The notes under the pieces were generated by a model, which saw only the letters and a program-made list of their open reading frames with translations, had not been told where the DNA came from and did no database searches. The position numbers were made by a program, and so were the translations under genes. From positions 42,210,287 to 42,274,286 of the forward strand of contig NC_091121.1 of NCBI RefSeq assembly GCF_040183065.1: a DNA stretch of 64,000 nucleotides. Reading direction: 5' to 3'. Of the stretch, positions 31,805 through 42,095 are shown piece after piece. This DNA is from Periplaneta americana. Its lineage: Eukaryota > Arthropoda > Insecta > Blattodea > Blattidae. Numbering within the stretch: the first letter of the stretch is position 1; every line of letters begins with the position of its first letter.

Positions 31805-33440
31805 GCATCCAGAGGTTGTAGAAATTCACCAGAAGTGTTTTGCTACGTGTGCGGCTATGTAGTAGACAAATCCCATCGGAAGATTTTCACGCCATTTGCG
31901 AAGAAAGCATATGAACTATACTTTGATTCGAAGGTGGATAGTAGTAAGTCGTAGGCACCACAGTTCATCTGTTCGACCTGTGCATGAAACTTGCGCGGTT
32001 GGTTAAGTAAGGAAAAGAAGATCAACCATCTGGTATTTGGAGTTCCTATGATATGGCGTGAATGAAGCAACCACATCACAGACTGTTATTTCTGTTTGGC
32101 AAACGTCACTTCACCTCCAAAACTCGTGCATCTGTAAAGTAACCTGACGTTTCTTCAGTTTCTAAACCAATTCCATATGATCCCGTCACTTGTCCAATAC
32201 CAACAGCATCTGGAGAATACACAGTTACAGAAGAAATGTAAGAAGAATGTCTTCTTTCATCTCCTGCCAACGACTCAGACTCTGATTACTACCAAACTGG
32301 AGAAGATATTTATTTGATGAATAATGTTACACTCATACGGGATCATGCGATCTCATACGGGACCTGGCACTAACGAAAGATCAAGCTGAACTGCTCGGTA
32401 CATCTTAAACAATTTGATTTCCTTGCACAACGAATTCACAGTTTCGGCACAGACACAAAGAACTTGTGAAGTTTTTTGCAAAGAGTGACACTATTTGCTA
32501 CTCCACGGACGTTCAAGGTTTTATGTCAAGTCTCGGGGTGGAACACAGCATTGAAGCATGGCGACTATTCATAGACTCATATGGGACAAGTTTGAAGGCA
32601 GTATTATTATTACACCGGAAACAGAAATCCTTCAGTACCGGTTGCATATTCTACGCACCTGAAAGGGACGTAAGAAACCATATCTCTACTTCTTAAAAAA
32701 ATACGCTATCACAAGTACAATTGGCGTATCTGTGGTGATTTAAAAGTTATCACAATTCTCATGGGAATGCAGACAGGGTACACCAAGTACAGCTAATTCA
32801 TCTGCGTGTGGGACAGTAGAGATAGAAAGAACCGCTATATAAAGAAAAATTGGCCAGTCAGAGATATAATGCAGACAGGAAATAAAATCGTCCTTCGTGT
32901 GCTGTTGGTTGAGCATGACAAAGTTATCATGCCACAGCTTCATATAAAGCTGGAGCTCACGAAGACTTTCATGAAGGCACTAGGCAATGACTCAGATGCT
33001 TTTGAGTACCTGTGTAACAAGTTTCCGAGGTTGAGTTACGAGAAAATGAAATAAGATCTGTTCATAGGTCCACAAATAAGGAAGATCATTCCTGACAGCC
33101 ACTTCCAAGACTTACTGGATGATACGCAAAGAGATGTAAGGGTGGCGTTGAAGTCAGTCTTAGACAATTTCCTTGCAAATAATAAATCGACTGACTATGT
33201 GAATGTTGTGCAAAAGTGCATCAGTGCGTACAGACAGCAACACGTCCCTCAAAATGCATCTCCTCGACTCACATCTTGATTTCTTCCCCGAGAACCTAGA
33301 TTTAGTCAGCGACGAACATGATGAACGTTTTCATTAAGACATCTCGGTGATGGAGTCACGCTATCAGGGTCGATGGAAGTGCAGCGATGTTGGCTGACTA
33401 CTGCTGGACGCTTGAGCGCGACATGACAAATGCTCAGCAC
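31805..33440 (+). pseudogene. Degenerate copy of an insect multicopy CxxC gene family
   Basis: Fragments of one protein appear in order along 1.6 kb. First RGCRNSPEVFCYVCGYVVDK and FTPFAKKAYELYF, then FICSTCA, FGVPMIWRE and ITDCYFC: three CxxC pairs, so probably zinc binding. Next come VKFFAKSDTICYSTDV, SIEAWRLFIDSYGTSLKAVL and WDSRDRKNRYIKKNWPVRD, then VIMPQLHIKLELTKTFMKAL and FEYLCNKFPRLSYEKMK. After a TAA it resumes as DLFIGPQIRKIIPDSHF, and after a frameshift as HLLDSHLDFFPENLDLVSDE. There are many stops and shifts and no introns. I recall similar proteins as abundant and unnamed in insect genomes. The copy number suggests a mobile element, but no terminal repeats are visible. Function unknown. 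Confidence 0.7.
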
Positions 33441-33774
33441 AAATGAAGTATATTATATATATATGTACATATGTATTTTACACGTGTATTATACCTTCAA
33501 CTATGTTATTATTATAATTATGTGCCATGTGGCACATTTCCATCATTTTCTTAGCTAAAGCCATGTTCATTATTACTCCGTGTAGCAATAAATGCTCTAC
33601 TGAAATTCCTGTCAGTGAGTTCTTAAACATAATGGTTGATGTCGTATATCTCAAGAACGGTGGGTAATAGAGACAAATGGTTTGCATATTCGGAATCAGC
33701 ATGTTCCAGTTGTCTTAGAACGCTTGTTGGATACCAAGATATCCACCGAAAGTGTTATTTTGTTATTCAGTGTA
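33441..33774. other. No recognisable gene
   Basis: An AT dinucleotide run at about 33452 and a motif-free 74-codon minus-strand frame. Confidence 0.5.
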
Positions 33775-34560
33775 ATTGTAACTAATCTAAATAATGTTAT
33801 TTATTAAAAAACAATTTCGTGTGAATTTATGTTAAGAAACTCATCTACAGAGTAGAAAGGATTAATTAAAAGCAAATTATAAAATCTAGCTTTGAAACTA
33901 TTGGTTGGTAACTTATAATATTGACTGGGAAGCTTATTATATAATTTCATCCCCATGACAGAAAAATTTGTACTAGTTTTATGTAATCTACAGTACGGAA
34001 TATTAATTTGTTCACTATTTCTAATTTCATGATCATGTATATTGGCAATTAATGAGTAATTGTCTATATTTTGTCGAGTGTAAAGGACTAGGTCGTATAT
34101 ATAAATTTATGACAGTTAATTATCTGTGATTGTTTGAAAAGAGGTCGGCAATGTTCAAGATAGTTTGACTGACATAGAATTCTAATGGCTTTCTTTTGCA
34201 AAATCAAGACGCTCCTAATTTTGCTACCATTTCCCCAGAAAATTAAGGCATACCTAATTATCGACTGAAAGAACGAAAAGTAGGCACATCTTAAATAATT
34301 TTGAGAAACACAAGTCACTAATTTCTTTAATAAATATATAACTCTTGATAAATTTTTGCATATATATATATATATTCGATATGATTTTCCCACATTAAAC
34401 TGGAGTCTATTTGTCCTTTTTTATTACATGGTTTAGGGTAAAAGTTATGTTGATAGTCTTTTCTTGATTAAGCAAAAAACCATTAGATTCAAACCATAAA
34501 GCCATCTGTGATAGAATATCACTGGTTAGAGCATGTAATTCATTCAGAGTAGGAGTATTG
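33775..34560 (-). pseudogene. Jockey-like LINE: RT palm end to C-terminus
   Basis: Minus strand from about 34555: NELHALTSDILSQMALWFES and NGFLLNQEKT (after the RT active site), then VIYLLKKLVTCVSQNYLRC, IIRYALIFWGNGSKIRS and ILQKKAIRILCQSNYLEHCR. After a frameshift: NIDNYSLIANIHDHEIRNSE, SVMGMKLYNKLPSQYYKLP and NPFYSVDEFLNINSHEIVF. 'YG-iFWG...QKkaiRi----...HCrplF' and 'G-KLYNKLP' are the thumb and C-terminus of jockey-type ORF2. The FADD active site lies upstream and is missing. Confidence 0.8.
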
Positions 34561-34650
34561 CATGTTTTCCATTTTCATTTTCTTCTTTCTTTCCGTCTAA
34601 ATTTTATTATTCTTCACCGACTTTGTTTTAATTTTTTTTGTTTTCTACAT

Positions 34651-34676
34651 GCATGCATACATACATACATACACAG
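34651..34676. repeat. (CATA)n, left part of a split microsatellite
   Basis: About five catgcata/catacata units directly before the SINE-B copy; the main part lies beyond it at 35688-35734. Confidence 0.85.
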
Positions 34677-34811
34677 TCGGCCTGGTTGGCGTAGTTGGTA
34701 TAGCGCTGGCCTTCTATGCCCGAGGTTGCCAGTTCGATCCCGGGCAAGGTCGATGGCATTTAAGTTTGCTTAAATGCGACAAGCTTATGTCAGTAGATTT
34801 ACTGTCATGTA

Positions 34812-35587
34812 CAGGTTGATTTAGAGATTTTGGCCCTTGCAAAAAGTAAATAGATTGACTAAGAGCGAGTTACTCATCACTGCTGGCGGACTAGGTCACA
34901 CAGGTCAGGCCGCGCAGTCATAATATCTAAAGGCCCATTCACAATGAAAATTAAATATAACCGTAACATAAACACAGAAGTTTGCGGCCAGGTTATCAAA
35001 TGGGATCATTCACAATGATTCACATAAACACTGACATTAACATTGCCGTTAGACGTTAACATGAAAGTTAGCGAACTCCAAACTTTCATGCTTATGCTTA
35101 CATGATTTGCAAACAGTACACAATCGTGGAGCGCTGAAGTATACGACAGAATATGAGGAAATGGCGTTGTTATTATGTTTCCATGGTTACCGACTATCTT
35201 TGCGGTTATGTTTATGTCCCCATCATGAATGATGTGATTTTACCAAAACGTTTACATTCTTAAGTTAACGCTTACGTTATGTTTAATTTTCATTGTGAAT
35301 GGGCCTTAATGCTTCCATCTTATCATGTCCCGATACACTCCGTCTTAAAACACAATATTCTTTCATAGTCCCGTCACTAACTATTATTTCAGTTGACTAA
35401 ACAATGTCATGATGACTTATATTTTCTTGACATGAGTGTCCCTCGGCTACGAGCAAGACATTATTTTCATTCATCTTCTTCCCTCCTATGAACTCTTATG
35501 ATTAAATTTCTTTGTTATGACGCAACACACAGCTCGCTCACTAGCCAAACAACCAAGGACAAGGGCCAATAACGCTGAATCGAGCTG
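34812..35587. mobile_element. TA-flanked non-autonomous DNA transposon in a SINE
   Basis: The left end 'caggttgatttagagatttt' then 'ggcccttg' is mirrored by the right end 'caagggccaataacgctgaa' then 'tcgagctg'. This gives imperfect inverted repeats of about 27 bp starting CAG. TA flanks both ends (34810-34811 and 35588-35589), as for Tc1/mariner-type elements. No transposase is recognisable. It contains a Harbinger-type MITE at 34931-35306. Confidence 0.75.
34931..35306. mobile_element. PIF/Harbinger-type MITE, 376 bp
   Basis: The ends AGGCCCATTCACAATGAAAA (34931) and its inverse (35287-35306) are identical over about 26 bases. They then stay similar through 'ataaccgtaacataaac'. TAA flanks at 34928-34930 and 35307-35309. 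An internal echo of the terminus (cattcacaatgattcacat) lies near 35010. No ORF. Confidence 0.88.
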
Positions 35588-35687
35588 TAAAAGAACTCCT
35601 GAGGAACAAAATTCCGGCACAACGGCGACGCTGATATAACCTCGGCAGTTGCGAGCTCGTTAAATAAAACATAACATTTTTAACAAC

Positions 35688-35734
35688 ATACATACATACA
35701 TACATACATACATACATACATACATACATACATA
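35688..35734. repeat. (CATA)n microsatellite
   Basis: About eleven catacata units. It is continued on the far side of the next element (37162-37180), so that element landed in the array. Confidence 0.95.
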
Positions 35735-37161
35735 GGGTAAGGTTGCCTATATCGCACCACTTTAGCATTTATAATTTTTATTGAACAATATAGTTTTTAT
35801 TTTCTGCATTCCTTTACAAAGATATATTCCCAGAACATTTACCTTTCATGTAAAAAGAATCCTTGAATTTGATTTAATATTTTTAAATTAAAATGACATT
35901 TTCGAAACACATGTCAGTGGTGCCATTTAGGCAACTAGTTTCCTAAATAGCACCTGCGGTTTCTTAAATCGCACCTCTTTATCTTCAGGGAAGAGCATGA
36001 AAGAAAGCTTTTAATATTGAACATATTGAAGAGCATTTGAATGAATAATGTAATAAATGCAAATTACAAGTTTATTGAAATTAATGAAAGACAGTAACGC
36101 ATCTTCAAATGAAATTGAAAAAATAGAGCGTAAATTACGTAACATTTAAACTTTCTGAATGCGTTTTTTATTGTTACACATTTGCCATGCGCTTCACCAG
36201 GCAGTTCAGACTGTAAACTGCGTCACCTTTTCTCCACGATTATCTCGAAGCCACCTAAGAACTGCTTCATGATATAGCTGTCTGAAATGATTTGAAGATA
36301 GAAAAATCTAAAGGCTGGGCTTATGAGTATTATGACGAGGAAGCTGAAACAGGAGCATACCATTTTCCCGAGATAATCTAACGTCTAAATTTTTGGAATG
36401 GGTCGTATAGGTGGTCATACAGAAGCAGCACTTTTTTCTATGGCAGATTTGGGTGGCAAATAAAATGTTTGGGCTATTCGACAATTAGTTCACTGTTGAT
36501 GTAACCTGACTCAGAGCAAACAAATAACGATCCTGGAGGAGCACCAGCTGATAATGAAGAATGCACTGTTTGACGTTTAAAAATTATCACGGATGGCACA
36601 AAATACCTGGTGCGCTTGTACAACATACACTTCTTGTATTAACATCCTTTTCACCACTTGATATTGCACCCACCTGATGCATTCCTAGTTGAGTTAAAAT
36701 TTTTGGGGCCTTCTTTTGTACGGTTAGAATTGCTACAGTTGCTCATATCGCACCGGTGCGAATTAGGCACCTACAAAGTGGTGCGAATTGAGAAACTACG
36801 CCATAAGTTATTATTTCCTTCATTCTAGCCTATAATCACCACATGTTCGAAAATCCTACTAAGTTAAATGTTCTTTAATATCTCTTTAAACGAATAACAT
36901 CTTAAGATTATGGATTCCTTTCCATACAAATCCGCTATTAAGTTACAAAATGTTAGCTAAATATACATCCACCTGAGCGATTATATTAAATACACTATCA
37001 CCACGCTGCAGACACAAAGAAATAGCAGAAATCAAGTGACATGGTGGAAGTTCATATGGTAGATTGTAACAATACCACTAGATGCCACACTACTACAGTA
37101 ATTTGTTTTAAACTAGCAGTGGTGCGATTTAGAAAGCGGTGCGATTTATGCTACTCTACCC
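35735..37161 (-). mobile_element. pogo-like DNA transposon, 1.43 kb, degenerate
   Basis: The ends are imperfect inverted repeats: GGGTAAGGTTGCCTATATCG at the left, and the right end reads inward GGGTAGAGTAGCATAAATCG. Both go on with CACC-CTTT. TA of the (CATA)n array flanks both ends (35733-35734, 37162-37163). The terminal 'tcgcacc' motif recurs inside, near 36750 and 35970. A transposase relic on the minus strand supports the pogo/Jerky group. Confidence 0.75.
36437..36556 (-). pseudogene. DDE_1 (pogo/Jerky) transposase fragment
   Basis: The minus strand reads LSAGAPPGSLFVCSESGYIN, then SELIVE, a TAG, and PKHFICHPNLP. 'gAPPGs-----SGyin-elF--Wl-hF' is a conserved stretch of the DDE_1 domain between the first two acidic residues. 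The TAG replaces the Trp codon expected at that point, a single base change. Upstream and downstream motifs are too decayed to place. Confidence 0.65.
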
Positions 37162-37163
37162 TA

Positions 37164-37879
37164 CATACATACATACATCCTACAAGTACTCTCAGTGTCT
37201 TCATATTCCTATACTAATAGGATCTGATCATTAGAAAACTGTAAAGAGTAGAGTAGGCAATATTATACGGTCTTACATTATCGACCCTATACCATCGCAT
37301 TTCTTTATTCATGTATCAAGTTTTTGCAAAAACTAAATTTCATAAATCTAACATGTGAGCAAATATTTACGAGTGCAGCATCAATTCCGGCGCATGAAGT
37401 TACATTGACATATTGTCCAGGATGTCAATACCACCAGGGCTCAATCACCTCAGAATTTCAGTATAATTAATTTTACCGCGAATTAAAGTATAAAACCCGC
37501 AAATTGTTTAGTTCGAATTAACACGGACGGTTTATTATGAAGTAATAACAAACGAAATACAAGTTTACAGCTTCAATCAACTGCAGAGTAGAAATATTAC
37601 AACACAGAGATAAATTTTATTTGTGATTAACATTAATTACCGGATTTAGTTAATATTATCACTAACTGTCATTTATTAAGGACACTGTGTTCTAGTGTAA
37701 TATTACGTTACGAACAACAACAGGAAGTTGCAAGAGTTTTTATATTTTAATAAAGTTTTAAATATACATAGTTAGTTATTCAAAGTACTGTATTGATGTA
37801 ATTTATATTTACTACGTATTTTTATACTGGTTGAGTGGGAAAGAAGACTTAGGCCTTAATTCTGCTAGTACAGTAAACA

Positions 37880-37885
<6 letters not shown>
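37164..37885. other. No recognisable gene
   Basis: AT-rich DNA; the start is residual (CATA)n. Confidence 0.5.
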
Positions 37886-37940
<55 letters not shown>

Positions 37941-37944
37941 TAAT
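37886..37944. repeat. (AAAT)n and (AAT)n microsatellite
   Basis: About six AAAT units followed by ten AAT units, abutting the LINE 3' end on the right. Confidence 0.93.
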
Positions 37945-38597
37945 ACTTACTTACTGGCTTTCAAGGAACCCGGAGGTTCATTGCCGCCCTCACATAAGCC
38001 CGCCATCGGTCCCTATCCTGAGCTAGATTAACCCATTCTCTATCATCATATCCCACCTCCCACAAATCCATTTTAATATTATCTTCCCATCTACGCCTCG
38101 GACTCCCTAGAGGTTTTTTCCCTCCGGCCTCTCTACTAACACTCTATATGCATTTCTGGATTCGCCCATACGTGCTACATGCCCTGCTCATCTCAAACGT
38201 CTGGATTTAATGTTCCTAATTATGTCAGGTGAAGAATCCAATGCGTGCAGCTCTGCGTTGTGTAACTTTCTCCATTCTCCTGTAATTTCATCCCTCTTAG
38301 CCCCAAATATTTTCCTAAGAACCTTATTCTAAAATACCCTTAACCTATGTTCCTCTCTCAAAGTGAGAGTCCAAGTTTTACAACCATAAAGAACAACCGG
38401 TAATATAACTGTTTTATAAATTCTAACTTTCAGATTTTTTTACAGCAGACTGGATGATAAAAGCTTCTCAACCGAGTAATAACAGGCATTTCCCATATTT
38501 ATTCTGTGTTTAATTTCCTCCCGAGTATCATTTATATTTGTTACTGTTGCTCCAAGATATTTGAACTTCTCCACTTCTTAGAAAGACAAATTTCCAA
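37945..38597 (-). pseudogene. RTE-like LINE ORF2 C-terminus and 3' end
   Basis: Nearly the same sequence as 42680-43333 (see there) but with more lesions: an extra base run, and a stop replacing Glu in 'ttattctaaaatacc'. The 3' end on the minus strand is 'gggttccttgaaagccagta' followed by AGTA repeats. RTE-type elements characteristically end in such short tandem repeats. Only the region after the RT domain is kept. Confidence 0.8.
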
Positions 38598-38652
38598 TAT
38601 AATAATAATAATAATAATAATAATTATTATTATTTATTTATTTATTTATTAT
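38598..38652. repeat. (AAT)n/(ATT)n/(TTTA)n microsatellite
   Basis: Lies between two LINE fragments and probably includes the A/T tail of the jockey-like copy that follows. Confidence 0.9.
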
Positions 38653-39907
38653 TAATATTTGTGTGCTGAACAACAGCCAGAGGCCAATTATAGTTCAGCA
38701 CAATACACAAACAGAAGATACAAAGGTGCAAAACAAAAATAAATAATATCTTAAATAACAAAAACATACATGAATACAATTGAGTACAAACAGTAAAAAC
38801 TAATAATCAAAACGAAACTAAACCTTAAAAGGATCTAAATTGTGCCCATGCAAATTGGCATATTTTATGCATCTACAGACTGGAGAAAGTGATTTTGAAT
38901 TTCGGTTATAAAAATTTTTTTGAAATCTTAAACCTTTTGTAGGAATACGAAGGCTGATATTGTTTATGATAGACTCACAATCAATATCACCCTTGATAAC
39001 TTTGCAAAAAAATTGATAATCAAGATTTAGACGTCTAGCATAAAGGCTACAACAGTTAAAATATTTACAGGTAATATCATAGTTAAAGTCAGTGGAATTG
39101 GGTATATATCGAAAAGCACATAAGGAAATAAATTTTCTTTGAATATTTTCCAATTTAACCGAATCGGTTGAAGTAATGGAATTCCAGGCTACATATGCAT
39201 ATTCAAGTTTAGAGCGAACCAAAGTAAAGTATAGAATTAATAGTGACTCAGGAGTAGAAAAAGAATAGGTTATAGACCTTATTAAACCAAGCATTCTTAT
39301 TGAATGATTATAAATATATTGAACATGATCGTGAAAGTATAATTTAGAATCGAGTAGTACACCAAGATCTTTTATAGAATTTTTCCTAATAATACAGGTG
39401 TTATTAAGAGAATAATTAAATTTTATGGAAGTAGTTTTTCGAGAGTACGAAATGACAAAAGTTTTTGTTTCATTAATTTTCATTCCATTAATGTCAGACC
39501 AAAGTTCAATGGAGTTAATATCATTTTGAAGAGTTTGGCAATCGGCAGAACTATTTATTGAGCGAAAGATTTTGAGATCATCAGCAAATAACAGGTAGTT
39601 TGAACTTATTCTTTTACATATGTCATCAATAAATAATAAAAATAATAGAGGGCCCAATGTAGATCCTTGGGGAACTCCACATAAACAATTAAATGGGTCC
39701 GAGAGAGAATCACCAAGACGAACATAACATTGTCTATTAGTTAAATAGTTTTCAAACCAGCTCACGTAGTTAGAAGAGAGACCAAAGTTTTTTAATTTAC
39801 TTATCAGAATATTGTGAGGTACAACATCAAACGCTTTGCTAAAGTCGATATAAATTGAGTCAATTTGACCTTGGGTTTCAACAACAGGCATAACAAGATT
39901 AAGGTAG
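38653..39907 (-). mobile_element. Jockey-like LINE, 5'-truncated copy with long ORF
   Basis: Spans the ORF at 38818-39891 plus a 3' UTR (38653-38817) holding 'ggcctctggctgttgttcag'. The left side on the minus strand ends at an (ATT)n array (39908 onward), the point of 5' truncation. It is the best-preserved LINE in the window. Confidence 0.88.
38818..39891 (-). CDS. Jockey-like LINE reverse transcriptase, C-terminal 357 codons
   Basis: The frame encodes the RT from motif A onward: IDFSKAFDVVPH with the first catalytic Asp at residue 16, GVPQGSTLGP at 72-81, and LLFADD at 100-105 with the paired Asp residues. Further on are NGMKINETKT and KDLGVLLDSKLYFHDHV (about 135-190), the thumb SKLEYAYVAWN (about 230), and the C-terminal NFYNRNSKSLSPVCRCIKY. 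'FADD', 'GVPQGS' and 'LGV--D--L-F--H' place it in the jockey/CR1 group. No internal stop or shift is visible, so the copy is either young or its sequence happens to be spared. The first Met is not a true start; the endonuclease and N-terminal RT are missing by 5' truncation. Confidence 0.92.
   Translation of the reverse strand: MPVVETQGQIDSIYIDFSKAFDVVPHNILISKLKNFGLSSNYVSWFENYLTNRQCYVRLGDSLSDPFNCLCGVPQGSTLGPLLFLLFIDDICKRISSNYLLFADDLKIFRSINSSADCQTLQNDINSIELWSDINGMKINETKTFVISYSRKTTSIKFNYSLNNTCIIRKNSIKDLGVLLDSKLYFHDHVQYIYNHSIRMLGLIRSITYSFSTPESLLILYFTLVRSKLEYAYVAWNSITSTDSVKLENIQRKFISLCAFRYIPNSTDFNYDITCKYFNCCSLYARRLNLDYQFFCKVIKGDIDCESIINNISLRIPTKGLRFQKNFYNRNSKSLSPVCRCIKYANLHGHNLDPFKV

Positions 39908-39978
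<71 letters not shown>
39908..39978. repeat. (AAT)n microsatellite
   Basis: About 23 AAT triplets. The Leu-rich minus-strand frame through it is an artefact. Confidence 0.97.
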
Positions 39979-39984
39979 TAGCAG

Positions 39985-40490
39985 GTATGGGCGAATTCAG
40001 AAATGCATATAGAGTGATAGTTGGGAGGTCGGAGGGAAAGAGATCTTTGTGGAGGCCGAGATGTAGAAAAAAATATGTTTTATTTAACGACGCTCGCAAC
40101 TACAGAGGTTATATCAGCGTCGCCGAATGTGCCGAAATTTTATCCCGCACGAGTTCTTTTACATGTCAGTAAATCTACTGACATGAGCCTGTCTCATTTA
40201 AGCACACTTAAATGCCATCGACCTGGCCCGGGCTCGAACCCGCAACCTTGGGCATAGAAGGCCAGGGCTATACCAACTCGCCAACAAGGTCGGCGCCGAG
40301 ATGTAGATGGGAGGATAATATTAAAATGGATTTGAGGGAGGTGGGATATGATGTAAGCACTGGATTAATCTTACACATGATATGGACCGATGGCGGGCTT
40401 ATGTGAGGGTGGCAATAAACCTCTGGGTTCCTTAAAAGCCTTAAGTAACTAAGTAAGTAGGTAAGTAAGTAAGTAAGTAATAATAATAAT
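39985..40490 (+). pseudogene. RTE-like LINE 3' end, split by a SINE
   Basis: 39985-40067 reads MGEFRNAYRVIVGRSEGKRS, and 40308-40440 continues as RWEDNIKMDLREVGYDVS. This is the 'H-ARMGe-RNaYRvLVGrPEGKRPLGRPRRRWEDNIKMDLrEVGYD' ending of the same family as 38.0 and 42.7 kb. The 3' end 'ctgggttccttaaaagcctt' is followed by AAGT repeats to about 40482. The SINE at 40068-40294 interrupts it; the target duplication gccgagatgtaga is intact. Confidence 0.88.
40068..40294 (-). mobile_element. SINE family B inside an RTE-like LINE
   Basis: Full-length family-B copy with its head at about 40290. The perfect 13-bp repeat gccgagatgtaga at 40055-40067 and 40295-40307 gives exact boundaries. Frames of 61-78 codons across the junction are incidental. 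Confidence 0.96.
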
Positions 40491-40494
40491 AACA

Positions 40495-41892
40495 ACAATA
40501 TACACCGATATATGTACAATCACATATTTTAATCCACCTAGCCTACACACTCACACTCACTCTTACGCTCACCATCGTCGACATCTGTCTGAACCAATGA
40601 ATAAACAGCGTTCAGAAAGACTGTATAACTCGTGTTTTAGCGAATCGTTGTATAAGAACAAGCACTCTGGAAATGTCGAAGATATTTCACCCCCCTTGAT
40701 TTACGTTACCAAGATTCGATGATGAAACAAATTGCGATCCGTCAAGCTGGAATGAAATATTCAAGAGATCTGAGAGAGGAGAGTAAGTACATCTTGTGTC
40801 TGCGCATCAAATGAATTTATCAGCGATCATCATAAATATCGCACGAGGGGGTGACCTGGCGGGTGTATAACGGGAAGCTGACTGAGCTTGGAGGGAGGAG
40901 ACTGCGGACAACCAGTGACGACAAATCAACTTAGTCTGAACGATTGATCTATCCGGGCGCTCTTTGATAGAGAGCTTTCTCCTTAGAAACGTATTCCTTC
41001 AGGATTCCTTAAGCCGTCTAGTATGAAAGTGCATGCATCGAAGAATCGTCTTTCAATTTATAGCGCTTTAATAGCACGCAGAATGTGTAACATCGATGTC
41101 GTAGGATAAAAGTATGCTTGTGCGCCTCGTAGATTTACGGTTCGGAATTTCAGATGTAAGAAAACGGAATGAATGTGAAATCACAACAGCTGAAATGAAA
41201 TCTTTAAGGATAACTGACAAAAAGTATCGATATGGCGTAAGCCTACAGAGTGTTAGGGAAGTTAGTGTAACTATTTTTAGTTGTAGAAGACTTCATACTA
41301 AACATATTATACAGCGTGGGCAATAAGTCACGTTACCCCCCCCCCCGCCAATTTGTTTATTTCACAACTAAAGGCTGTGTGATGTACAGTATCTTGTGGA
41401 AAGAGAGAGAAAGGTGATATGTCTTACTTCGCCTGTGTTATGGCGATGGGAGGAGTGGAGCAATGCCGTCCACCCAACAGTGGCGGAAGGGACTAGTTGA
41501 TACATTCTGTAGCGCAAAATAAAATAACAAAATATCTCTCTTCATACTGTGTAGTTCCTTTACTGAGCTTGTCTTTCAAGAAAATGAGTTCCGGCAGCCT
41601 GTACAATAACAAGATTTTGAAAGGAATCCTGAAAATTGACAACCCTCCTATAATCTCCACCCTCATTTGAAGGGACTTGGTTTTATTGCTACTGAGACAA
41701 GATAAACCTTACCAGGTATAACTACTCAGAAGCGGCCAGGCTCCTAGGGACAAGGAGTCAAGAAACGGGACATTTCCGATTAATCGGGGTATATGGCAAC
41801 CTTATCTCCACCGATATCACCAGGAATCGAACACATGAAAACAAAATGAAGCCAAGGGAGATGCAGAGTAAAATGATGAGTGTTGACGGATT
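40495..41892. other. No recognisable gene
   Basis: Mixed DNA. A 14-base C run near 41336 and a motif-free 70-codon frame at 41114-41326. Confidence 0.5.
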
Positions 41893-42095
41893 GTCGACCC
41901 GGGTGGCGCAAGCCGAAGAGGCACGCAATGACTCTACGGCTTGGTCCGAAGGGTTGTGGGTTCGAGTCCCGCCTCGGGCACGGGTGTTATGCTTGTGTTA
42001 ATTTAGTAAACAGAAATCAGGAAAACTGAAAACCTGAAAAAAAAAAACAGAAATCTTTCGGAAAATGGCCTCTGGCCGGATAAAAAAAAAGATTG
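41893..42095 (+). mobile_element. SINE family H (class II tRNA-like head)
   Basis: Head 'cgacccgggtggcgcaagcc' with a B box 'gtgggttcgagtcccgcc' near 41960; the two acceptor-like ends cccggg/cctcggg can pair. The gap between A and B boxes is longer than in the other families, consistent with a long-variable-arm (Leu/Ser-type) tRNA ancestor. A short A-rich tail follows, with 'gcctctggccggataaaaaa'. Confidence 0.7.

Larger units (their letters stand above)
34677..35677 (+). mobile_element. SINE family B, split by a 776-bp element
   Basis: The head and half the body occupy 34677-34811 ('cctggttggcgtagttggta', 'agttcgatcccgggcaag', 'agatttactgtcatg'). The rest resumes at 35588 ('aaaagaactcctgaggaaca', 'cggcgacgctgatataacct', 'cgttaaataaaacataac'). 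Joining the halves restores the family-B order, so the insert arrived after the SINE. Confidence 0.92.

Noticed and set aside
41114..41135. Second mariner 3' end (gcgcctcgta shared with 436-448)
   Set aside because: Only ten bases match and neither transposase nor further TIR similarity is present.
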